From Adineta steineri (lineage: Eukaryota > Rotifera > Eurotatoria > Adinetida > Adinetidae): a DNA stretch of 64,000 bases. The stretch covers positions 2,656-66,655 of the forward strand of contig CAJNOI010000215.1 of the NCBI GenBank assembly GCA_905250115.1, in the 5' to 3' direction. The translations under genes were made by a program, and so were the position numbers. The notes beneath the pieces are model-generated. The model had not been told where the DNA came from. It saw only the letters and a list, made by a program, of their open reading frames with translations, and searched no databases. Shown in pieces: positions 49,542 to 60,417 of this stretch (position 1 is the first letter of the stretch; each line of letters begins with the position of its first letter).

Positions 49542-52500
49542 TCAGATCTTAGGTAATTTTGGAGCAGTTACCAATGGATTATTACGTTCAATTAAACGTT
49601 TTCCTTCAGCTTTATAATCAAATGCACATGCATGTGCTTCTGGATATCGATGTTCACTACAAAATGAACTTCCACATCTACGAAAACAAAAAAATATTTT
49701 ATTTTTTTTCAAAATAATCAAATAGATTATGTTTTTTCGTCTTCTACCTGCATTGATATGTTGTAGCTAATCCAGTTTTCTTTTTACAAAGAAAACATTT
49801 CGATGTTGATTTACGATTAATAATTACAGGTGGTAATTTATTAGGATTGTAAATTGTTGTTGATTGATTATTATTATTTACTGTTGATGATGCATTACTT
49901 GCTATATTTGACCATGGATTATTTGATTTTGAATCCAACTATGAAATAAAAAAATAATAATTAGAGATTTAAACACAATGCAATATTACTTTATAACGTT
50001 CTTCAATAATTGCATCACGAGATGATTGTTTGTAACCTATTAGAAAAGAAATTTTATAGGTAAAAAAAAATAATAAATTTTACTATTTTTCATTGATGAT
50101 GTTTCTTTTGATGCAGTTGTTAATAATGAAACGAGATGTTTACCAACACCTCGTGAAGTATCTACGGGTTCAATTGTAGCATTTTGCCGTAGAAGTGCAG
50201 ATACAGTTTTCGACCCAATTGTTTCTAAACAGAAAAACAAAATAAAACAATTAATTGAATTGTTTTTTATTATTTACCAATTGTGACTTTTGTACTATCA
50301 ATTGGCATAAGAGATGAAGATGATGTTGGTATTGTATTTCCTACTGATTTGATATCTGGTTGTGTAAAATGTCTTTTTGAAGGTGGCGGTGGTGGTAGAG
50401 GAAAAATTGTATTTGATATTGAAGAAGATGGTGAAGTAGTTGATGGTTGTTTACCAGGTGTTTTTAATAGTTCAATTCGTTTATTAATCATTAAATGTTC
50501 ATTAAAAGAATCAGTTGTATTACTATTTAAACCAATACCATTAGTACCATTATTTATTAGTTCATTGGAAGAATTATTTGAATTAGCACCTAGAAATGTT
50601 TGTTGTTGTTGTGGTGTTGTTGTTGTTAAATGTATATTTGATGATATACGTCGATATTTTGCTAATGTTAATGGTATAAATGGTCTTGATGATGATGATG
50701 ATGATTTATTTTGTTCATTTTGTGATGGCTTATGATGATGATAAAATTGTTGTGTTGTTGATGGTAATGAAGATTTTTTATTAACTTGTGGTAATGTTGG
50801 CATTGGTGTTATAGCTGTTGAACTATTTTGATGACAAAATAACATTGATTGACTTGTTGATGTACGTTCACCTGATGTATATTCATCGAGAACATTTAAT
50901 TGTTCATCATCATCTGTCCATAATGGTTTACTTAATGATGTATCATTTCGACTTTGTATATCAGCTGTTGTTGGTTTACGTGTTAAATTTACTGGTGATA
51001 TAATTTCATCATCAATTAATTCAAGCATTGGTGATGTATGTGAATGATGAAATAATATTTCATTTGTTGAATCATTTTTTTCATCGGAACTTATATGTTC
51101 ATCAGATGTATTAAGACATTTTGTTGAAAATATATGTGATGATGTTGATACAATTGGTATTGTTGGAGATCTACGTTGAGTATAATCAACTAAAACACTT
51201 CCATTACTACTTGAATCATTTGTTGTTGTTGATGTTGTTATTGTAGCAGCTTCTTGATTAAGTAATTTTTTAGTTGTATTATGTTGTTGTTGATGATGAT
51301 GATGGTGATGATGATGATGATGTTTTTTATGATAGAAAACTGATGGTGAATATGATCTTGATGCAAACATATGTTGTTTTGAAAGTGGTTTTTGTTGTTG
51401 TTGTTCTTCTTCGTCATCATGACTATCTTCATCATCGTCATCATCATTATCATCATCATCACTATCTTCTTCATGTAAATGATCAGTTCGATTCATATTT
51501 GTTGTCGATAATAAATTATAAGTATTAAAAAGATTTGCAGAAAATGAATAAGATAATGGTCGATGTTGTCGATCTAATGATGAATTAGTAGAGATAGGCT
51601 CTCTAGTAGTAGTTGCCGTTGTTGTTGTCGTTAAATTCGAATTTGTTTCAATCGGATTAATACGACGATGCTGATGATGATGATTTATATTTGCTTTTAT
51701 TTGTTTTGATGATGAAGGTGGTCGAGGTGGAAGAATATCCTTTGAAAAAAAACAAACGAAAGATTAATAAATTATTTGAACATTTCGTTTTCTTTTTTTT
51801 TTGATATCCATATTTATTCATAGCTCTATCTATCCATGGTAATGACAAAGTTCAAGGTTATCATTCCCTAATGAATGGCATTGGTTTAGACAAATAAAGA
51901 AAAAATCTCTAGAGATCATCAATAAATAATAATTTATTTTCTATCATATCTTTTTTGCTCATCAATTTTCTCTTTGCTATAAAACTAATAAATTTCTTTT
52001 TTTTGTTATGTTACTTTTTTTGCATGTGTTTTTAGTTTTGAACGAATTAATTCCATTTTTTGTTTTGTTTTACGATCATCGTCTTGTCTTTTTTCATCAT
52101 ATTTACGTTCAGATTCAACTATTATCGGATCATGAGTATTATACATTGATCCAGCACTAAATATAAATATATATGACTCTTCAAAAAATAAAATAATCAA
52201 TTACCTTATTGAACCAGATAAAGGTGAGAGGGTTCCATCGCCTCTATCAAGAACTTGAAAAAAATTAAATTGATCACCATCACGTAAAACAAGAAATGTA
52301 ACATTTTTATTTGATGACGACGATGATGACGATGGTAATAAATCATTACTAATTCCATAATCATCTTGACTATTTTCAATATATTCTGACATATCTCTTA
52401 TTAAATTATCTTCAATTAATACACGTTTTGTATTAACAGGTCCACCACGCATATCCAAAACAAGTTTTATTGTTGTACCAGCTTCAATATTATAATCATT

Positions 52501-52704
52501 TAAACATGATTCATCTTCAAGTTCATCAGTTTTAAATACCAGATGTTGTTGTAAACTTGGTATACCTTCACGTCGTTCAATTTTACGTTTTATAGATTGA
52601 ATTTGTTCATAAGGTGATACAAGTAATTCAAATGATGTTCCAACTAATGTTTCAACATTGATTGGTATTAAAGTTCGTGTTGATGTTTGACTTGTTGGTA
52701 ACAT
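49542..52704 (-). CDS. ZFAND4: ZFAND4-like protein: ubiquitin-like domain plus AN1 zinc finger
   Basis: Seven minus-strand exons: 52205-52704, 52015-52156, 50278-51739, 50084-50224, 49990-50036, 49748-49938 and 49542-49677. They encode 872 residues. A ubiquitin-like domain spans about residues 12-86 (VSPYEQIQSIKRKIERREGI through TIKLVLDMRGG). The middle, mostly one 1.46-kb exon, is low-complexity Ser/Asn/His/Asp/Gln-rich and probably disordered. The AN1 zinc finger has ligands C812, C815, C827, C829, C834, H837, H843 and C845, and the C-terminus ends APKLPKI exactly as in ZFAND4. Family members are thought to link ubiquitin signalling and stress; the precise role is not settled. The protein is longer than the human one because of the low-complexity middle. 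It is divergently arranged with RPS23. Confidence 0.88.
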
Positions 52705-53354
52705 ATTTTACAAAAGAAGATCTAAATTTAATAGGAAATTCAAAATAAAAAAAAAAGAAAGTTCGCTATATACATTAGTTCATTTTTTTTGTTCGTATAA
52801 ATATTTTCATACTTACATCATATCACAAAATAAATTTAGAAAATCAATTTCATCTAAAATTTCAATTTATAAATACAAAGTCTTTACTAAGTATGTTTAC
52901 ATTTTAGGGTTACTTTATTTCGTCAAAAAAAACAGAAGGAAAAAGAAAAAGAAATTTATTATGTATAAAAGTGCCTTGCAAGAAGAAACCCTGTAAAAAT
53001 TCAAATTTGCTGGTAATCGTAAAAAAGAAAACAAAAAATTAATGTCAATATTCGACTAAGAGATTTTTTTGCAGCATGTATGAATTTGTTCAAATGGAAA
53101 AATATATTTGATAGGAATCTTCAACTAATCAAATATTATTGTTTAGAATTTTATCAAGCGACATCTATATGAGCCTCCAATTCGAATACAATGGTACGTT
53201 CTGATTGCTTCCTTTTTTATATATCTTGTAAATAAACAAGAAGAAGACAATTTTATTTTTCGAAATTACTTCTCCAATAAATAGTTCAGTGACTATTAGT
53301 GTCTTTCTTTTCATTTTTAGATAACAGTTAGATCCTTGACGTCATCTCAATAAA
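52705..53354. promoter_or_regulatory. Bidirectional intergenic region between the ZFAND4-like gene and RPS23
   Basis: 650 bases separate two divergent start codons, so both promoters must lie here. A pyrimidine-rich acceptor (TCATTTTTAG, ending 53320) precedes the RPS23 ATG by 34 bases and fits a 5'UTR intron or trans-splice site. Confidence 0.5.
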
Positions 53355-53969
<615 letters not shown>

Positions 53970-55773
53970 ATATCAATCGACTACAACAACAAATTCAATG
54001 TAAAAACCTTTTTGTTTTGTTGTTTGTTGTTTTCAAGATAAAAAAATAATAAAAAAGAAGAAGGAAATAAAATTATTCTTATTAATATAATCGAAAGATT
54101 CATATTCATTTAAACATACAATAAGAAGTTCTATTGATTCAATAATATGAATGTATACCGATTAATAATCAGTAGAAATTAATTACGTACCTATTTTCTT
54201 TTCATAGGGAAATAAATTCAAAATTAAGAATATATGCGAACCTTCCAATGAAAATCAGTTATTGTTGTTCATAGATATAATAGATATTGCTACATATTTG
54301 AGATCAGTACTATTACTGTTATAAAATGCTTAATTGATGCTCTACTTTAATATTTATTGTTGAACTATCGGAAAATATTACAATCAATTTAGTGTGACGT
54401 GATGGTCTCTCAATATCGATGAAGGAAGTAACGCATAATTGAAAAAATATATTTGATAATTTTATTAATTAATATAGAGGAAAAAATATATCTTTTTGCG
54501 GATGTTTAAAAAATCATATGACATTGATTTAAAATCTTGTAATATAATGAATAATTTAATTATTTTCTAATGTTCACATGAAAATCGAAATGGTCAGATA
54601 AAGCATTTATTAAATTCAATATCATATTCTGTTTATTAAAATGACCAAAATAACAAGTCATTAGATACAAGGAAAAATCAGTGAGAAAAGCCTTTATAAG
54701 GTTTGTATTTTCTATGTAAAAAAAATATTTGTTGTCAATATGTAACATTATGCAAGTCCATTAATATCAACATTTTTGAAAAACAAATTATACTTCACGC
54801 GTGTCCAGATGTGGTAATTAACATTTCGTTGAGAAAAATTTATCATTTTTAATATCTCATCAAATTAATATTTGTAGTGTAAGTACTATTTCAAAGTATT
54901 GATTATTGAAAATGTTTTTTTAATAGACATATGTTAGAGAAAGGAAGTTTCTTTTATTAGTGTCATTGTAAATCAAAACTTTTCGAATAATATACAATAT
55001 AGTATAGTTACAGATATGAAAATAAAAGCTTGTTACATTATATATGACAAAAATCTCCTATTAGTAAAAATTTAACCGTCTTTTTTGTTACAATATAGTT
55101 ATAGGCATATTGAAAAAACGCCGTGAGTCTACGTGGAGAGTGGATATGAGAAGAAAGGTATAAGGTGGAGACAGATTGGGGATAAATATATTTACTTCAT
55201 CATTTAACCTCACCTTGACCTGTACTCCAATGTGATCAACGACATATACCGTCATTCGCACCCTTATACATAGACGCTTTCATGTCAATAAACGCTATTA
55301 CAATAAATATTTGATTTATTCTAATAGACGATACTATTTTTATATACAATGACAAAATGACAACGATAGTTAAAGAATAAGTAATAATAGAATTAAAAAA
55401 GATCACAGATGAATAATTGAAGAAGAAACAATAAATTCCTCTTTACTATGATACTAGGTAATGTTATATCATTTATTTTTTCTACTCGGTATATTTTATC
55501 ATAGAAGTCTAGATGAACGTTTTTCCAAGAAAAGAATCATATTGTTTCTCATTTACATTCGAACACGTACAATGAACTTACAATTGTAGAAAATTTTGTT
55601 AATCACTGAAATGATAGATATTCCATATGATATCTTTATTTTATTTCAATAAGGATTACAAATGAAATGAAATGAAATAAAATAAGAAGCAAAATGAATG
55701 TCATGTTGTGTAAAATGTTCATTGGAGATAATCACAGAAGTAAAATAAGCATGAAGTTTCGTGTTTTTTTTTT
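53970..55773. other. Intergenic region
   Basis: 3' flank of RPS23 and 3' flank of the minus-strand paralogue gene. A slightly GC-richer patch lies at about 55115-55280 but no gene or RNA could be recognised in it. Confidence 0.45.
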
Positions 55774-56409
55774 CTACAAATCGCTCCATGTTAATGTCGT
55801 TTGAGCTTCGATTGCTCGAATTGAATCTGAAACAGTACCCTGAGCAACTAATTGACTGAATTTTAATGCTTTTGCTGTATCTATTGACATTCCAGTTAAT
55901 TCGATTGTTAAATCATAACCAAATTTATAATTATTATTTCCATACCAATTATTTTCACATTCTTCAATTATATGTATATATACATATGCATTAACCTTGG
56001 TCCAATTTTGTAGATTTCTAACTTGATATTCTTTTGTATAACGAACAATTGTTGATAATTTTTCACCTGGTTTAGCCCATGTTTTTGATTGTTCACGATA
56101 ATGTGTTGTTATATCTTCACTGAAATCTTCCGGTTGTATTTCTGTTACATTTGATTGTTTAAAACGTGATTTAATTGAATCACGTAAACTTTTCTTAAAA
56201 TTATTTAAATCTTTTTGTTTTTCAGTACCCATAATTTTACCAACAGCCAATATATCATCTTTAAATAAGATTTTTTTTACTATTTTTTTTTCATCCAAAA
56301 ATTTCAGTAATGTACCAGGTATACGATTGAATATTTCCATTCCTTTCTCACGAACATCGGCAGAAAATAAAGTTACCAATTCATTACCAGTATACATAGC
56401 TAAGGCCAT
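55774..56409 (-). CDS. Unknown family, member 1 (C-terminal LTWSDL)
   Basis: A single exon of 211 residues without signal peptide or membrane helix. It shares with its divergent neighbour at 56984-57862 the block FNRIPGTLLK (about 27-36), RDSIK..F...N(V/I)TEI (about 75-95), the STIVR(Y/F) and AYVY..(I/L) blocks, FxYDLTIE and a C-terminal SDS(I/V)(R/K)AIE....LTW(S/D)DL. Conservation between the two is clear but low, so selection has kept these motifs. No known domain is recognised. Single-exon structure contrasts with neighbouring genes. The start is the first ATG; the second Met is four residues later. Confidence 0.75.
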   Translation of the reverse strand: MALAMYTGNELVTLFSADVREKGMEIFNRIPGTLLKFLDEKKIVKKILFKDDILAVGKIMGTEKQKDLNNFKKSLRDSIKSRFKQSNVTEIQPEDFSEDITTHYREQSKTWAKPGEKLSTIVRYTKEYQVRNLQNWTKVNAYVYIHIIEECENNWYGNNNYKFGYDLTIELTGMSIDTAKALKFSQLVAQGTVSDSIRAIEAQTTLTWSDL

Positions 56410-56983
56410 CTTGATTGATGATATATGCTAAAGATTGTATTCGAAAATATAAAAGCAATAGAAATTTTCTGTTTAGATAACTTCTTGTCCTTGAAAATGA
56501 CGTCGAATAATATCAAATAGTCAATATAACTATTAAGGTAAAAAGGTAAGATTTTTGTATATATATATATGTGTTCAAAAACAACCTTATAGTATGGCTT
56601 TTACCCTTTTTCGTTATGGTATAAAGCGAATTATATGGTAGGAAAAACATACTAAATTCAAGGTTATCCTTGTTTTTCTATAGTAATCAATGAAGCATAA
56701 ATAACGTAAAAACACGTAAATTATTTCTGGTATTTTGTTTTCTGACACAGTATTCGTTCGTTATCTCTAGACCATAAAAAAACAAAAAAAAATTACATAT
56801 ACTATTAAATTGTTTTTGCACGTATATGTATATATTTTACCTTGTACCTTCATATTATCATTAAAGAATATACAAAGTCATCTGTAAGTGGAACTAAATT
56901 TATTTTCACTATAATCAAATAGACATTGTAGGTTTTATATATTATCCAAGTGGATAGTTACAAAACATATTATCAATTAGAAG
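56410..56983. promoter_or_regulatory. Shared divergent promoter region of the paralogue pair
   Basis: 574 bases between two divergent start codons must hold both promoters. It contains a (TA)n run near 56560 and a T-rich tract, but no specific factor site can be named. Confidence 0.45.
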
Positions 56984-57862
56984 ATGTCTCTTTTCACAAG
57001 TACAATCAATGAAGTTTTACCGTTCATGCCTGTCGAAATTCATGGAAAAACGATTGAAATTTTTAATCGTATTCCCGGTACATTACTCAAATATTTTGAT
57101 CCAAAGGCAATAACAAAAAAAGCAGAATGTGGTGAGCATAATTTCAATAACGCTAAAACTATTGGAAATGATAAGGCTGATATAGATTCTCGTGATACAC
57201 ATAAGGATACAAGTGATTTACCAAGCAAAAAATCCTATAATACCGAAGGAACTCAAAGAAGTCTTAGTCTTCGAGCAAAATCTTCATCAAAATATGGATC
57301 AGAAAAAGATACAGCATTCAATAGTGATCTATGGTTTAGTACACATGGATTTGATAATGGTAAAGATTATAGTAATCTTCGTACACAATTACGTGATTCA
57401 ATAAAGAAAATGTTTCGAGAACGAAATATAACTGAAATAAGTCCAAGTAAAATTGCACGTGAAATAGCAACAAAATGTCTTGAACAATGTCCAAATTGGG
57501 GTAAACAACATCAAAATACATCAGCAATAGTTCGATTTAATTCAACATATATAACTGATGATCCATTAGTAAAAATGAATATTCATGCATATGTTTATGC
57601 TCATTTAGTTTGTGAACATGAATCATCATTTATGTTTAGACATAGTTATAAAAATAGTTTTGATTTAACAATTGAAGTCAATGGTATTTCAATAGATCCA
57701 ATAAAAATCTCACAATTTATACGATTAGTTACAGAAAATAGTGTTTCAGATTCTGTTAAAGCAATTGAAGGAATTGCACCATTAACTTGGGATGATTTAA
57801 ATGGTCCACATACAACTCGAAATACTGAAAAAAAACTTGCATTAACATGGGATGATATATAA
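56984..57862 (+). CDS. Unknown family, member 2 (C-terminal motif duplicated)
   Basis: A single exon of 292 residues, paralogous to 55774-56409. Relative to that copy it has an insertion of roughly 65-70 polar residues (between about 45 and 130) rich in Ser, Lys and Asp. The shared blocks are FNRIPGTLLK, RDSIKKMF, ITEISP, SAIVRF, AYVYAHL, FDLTIE and VSDSVKAIE. Its end carries the motif twice: LTWDDL at about 269-274 and LTWDDI as the last six residues, separated by about 12 residues. No signal peptide, membrane helix or known domain is seen. Function is unknown. Confidence 0.75.
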   Translation: MSLFTSTINEVLPFMPVEIHGKTIEIFNRIPGTLLKYFDPKAITKKAECGEHNFNNAKTIGNDKADIDSRDTHKDTSDLPSKKSYNTEGTQRSLSLRAKSSSKYGSEKDTAFNSDLWFSTHGFDNGKDYSNLRTQLRDSIKKMFRERNITEISPSKIAREIATKCLEQCPNWGKQHQNTSAIVRFNSTYITDDPLVKMNIHAYVYAHLVCEHESSFMFRHSYKNSFDLTIEVNGISIDPIKISQFIRLVTENSVSDSVKAIEGIAPLTWDDLNGPHTTRNTEKKLALTWDDI

Positions 57863-58671
57863 ATGGTAAAATCAAGTAAAATTCTCAAGACTATTTTGAT
57901 TTGTTCATTTCTATAAAGTAAATAATGTGTGTTTTTTTTCCTTTTTTTTAAGTTTAATAAATATAGAAAAGGTGATAAATATTTGAAACAAGATGATCAC
58001 GTCATCAATTAAAAAATACGTAAAAATTTACACATTATATAATTCAATCAGATAAATCAAATATATTTGGAAAAAAAAACACTTTATCATGTGGTTTGCA
58101 TTTTTGCACCGAATAATTTATAATGATCGTATCAAATACAAAATTATTTATGCTCTAGTACATTTCGAAACTAAATATTTATTAATTTACTTGAGTCATA
58201 GAAAAGATTCATAGTTTCGTAAGATAATTATTGACTTGATTACATTTCGTTAAGGTTCAAATATGCTGTCATGATGAGTGTAACTAATTTATTTCAAAAT
58301 CTGACTAATAAATATGGATACGGATGATAGTAGATTGAACTATGACACATTTTTGGGTACTGTAATAGTGATAGATAGATGAAATTATTAATTTAAGAAT
58401 AATATATAATTTTTATCACATTTTCTTTAGACAATATATTCATTTGAGAAATAATAAAATAAATATAAATCTAATACTTATGTACATATACTCACTCTTT
58501 TACTTCAACGAAAGAATTGGTCTAATATATCACCAATCATCGATTTTGTCTTTCTAAGAGAAAAGGAGTACACACAGTCTATAAATCGACTATTTACCAT
58601 TCTTATTTTTTTACTCGACAACTGAATATATATATATATTCTTTAACTGTACATTTGTGAAACATTGAAAC
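57863..58671. other. Intergenic spacer
   Basis: 3' flank of the paralogue gene and 5' flank of the mitochondrial-type gene. Nothing else is seen. Confidence 0.5.
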
Positions 58672-59672
58672 ATGATGAATCGTATTGTATTAAATTCTGT
58701 TGTACGCATTGCTCGTGTTAATCCAACTACTCGATCAATTGCTCCTTATCGTTGGGTTAGTCTTATTTATTCATACAAGTTTTATTAAATTCTATATTAC
58801 ATTTATTTCTATAGCAATCATCATCATCACAAGCAGCACAAGGAGCAACAAAAACAGCAGCTAATCCAGCAGCACAAGGAGCATCAAAACCAGCAGCTGA
58901 TCAAGCAGGACAAGGATCAAATTTTACAGCTGGTCTTGCCGGTGGTCTTACTGTTCTTCTTGGAGGTATGATTTTCTTAATCACGTGTTTGTACACGTGT
59001 GTAAATTAAAACTAATCTAATTCTATTGTAGGTTTTGCCTGGTATCATTTTAGTGGTACACGTCAAGTTGTAAATACTGCTCGTGATGGTCTTAAAAAAG
59101 CAGAAGAATTAAAAGAAAAAGTCAAGGATAAAGCTGGTGATCCAGCTGAAACAGTAAAATATTTACGTTCAGCTAGTGCTGCTTTAATTCCTGGTTCAGC
59201 ACCTTTTCTTGGTAAAATCTTTGATCAAGTTGAACATATTACCAAAGAACATGGTGATGAAGTTAAGAAAGTATTTGAAGAAACTTATGGTGATTTTGAA
59301 AAATTAGCAAAAGAAGGTACTTTAGATCCTAAAACAGCAGGTAAAGCTGTAGATATTCTTCAAAAACGTGTTAAACAAATTCAAGAATTAGCTGGTGATG
59401 CTGGTAGTGAAGCATTCAATAAAATAATTTCGGAAAATCCTGAATTACGTGATAAAGTTGCTGATCAATATAAAAATTTAAAAGAAGTTATTGAAAAAGC
59501 TAAAGATAAAAAACCTGAAGCACAAAAACTTCTTAAAGAAACTGGAACTGAATTAGCAAAAATTTTCACAGAAAATGGTGTATCAAAACAAAGTATTAAA
59601 CAAGCACAAGATTTATTAAAGAAAAAAGGTGAAGAAGCAAAAAAACTTGTTGACGATGCTAAAAAGAAATAA
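58672..59672 (+). CDS. Mitochondrial-type lysine-rich helical protein, fungal-like family
   Basis: Three exons, 58672-58755, 58815-58965 and 59032-59672, encode 291 residues. The first 27 residues (MMNRIVLNSVVRIARVNPTT...) are basic and free of acids, a typical mitochondrial presequence. An Ala/Gln-rich linker with an imperfect AAQGA(T/S)K repeat follows, then one hydrophobic segment, FTAGLAGGLTVLLGGFAWYH (about 63-82). The remaining 210 residues are Lys/Glu/Ala-rich helix, including YLRSASAALIPGSAPFLGKI, HGDEVKKVFEETY and IQELAGDAG. I recall fungal mitochondrial proteins of unknown function with the same order: presequence, glycine-rich helix, WYH/Y-SGT, YLRS, (I/V)PG, HGDEV, ELAG. The helical part also superficially resembles LEA proteins. 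The precise function is unknown. The first of two adjacent ATGs was taken. Confidence 0.75.
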
Positions 59673-60417
59673 ATTTCTTTTCATCTTTTTTTTATTATAT
59701 TTATTCTCGCTATAGTATATTTTAAAAGAATGTTTCTTTTCATCTTAATATATATTATCCTTTTTTCTCTGTTAGCCATTTTAAATAGGCCAGTAAATTA
59801 TTTTTATTTAAAATAAAAAACAATCGAAAATATTTATTATATTTTATAATAAGAAAGATCTGAGAAGAATTTCAACAATTATTATCGATGGTTCAGCTGA
59901 TATACTGATAGAAGATCCATTGATGAACTTCGCTAGTCCATCTAATAGTTCCTTCTCAGATAGACTATTCTCACAGGTTAAGTATAACTCAGCGTTTATC
60001 TGGATTTCGTTTTTCGGACGAGCGAATCGAAATTTAGGGGGGGCGGCGTTTATCCAGCGCCCACCCGGACCATCTTGAAATATTCAGCTGCCGTATTTTT
60101 CTCGGGTGGACAGGCCGAATTTTTGGGTGGGTGCCATCCACCCACACTCACCCGCTGGTATAACTTCAGTCTTCGATATTTTCCATGCTCTGTTTTTTAA
60201 AACACACTTCATGTATAATATCAACATACTGCGCCCTCACTCGTTAGTGTTTCTCTGTATATGATTGGTTAAAATGTTTCGCTAATCCAACATTCGATTT
60301 GTTCTTTATGTCAAATGAAAAAAAAGCAAACAATTCGTTTGTAACACGAAAATATTCGTTCAATAAAATTTTTTTAGATTCTTTTTTTCCTAATTCTTTG
60401 TTCGTTTTTTTTTTACA
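59673..60417. other. Intergenic region with a GC-rich insertion-like block
   Basis: From about 60000 to 60170 the base composition changes sharply to GC-rich. The block has a G7 run, a GGGTGGGTG tract at about 60124-60132 and a facing CACCCACACTCACCC at about 60138-60152. No coding frame is seen. The flanks are ordinary AT-rich sequence. Confidence 0.5.

Noticed and set aside
50283..50735. 150-codon plus-strand frame opposite the ZFAND4-like gene
   Set aside because: Shadow of the low-complexity exon on the other strand; the minus-strand gene is supported by UBL and AN1 domains.
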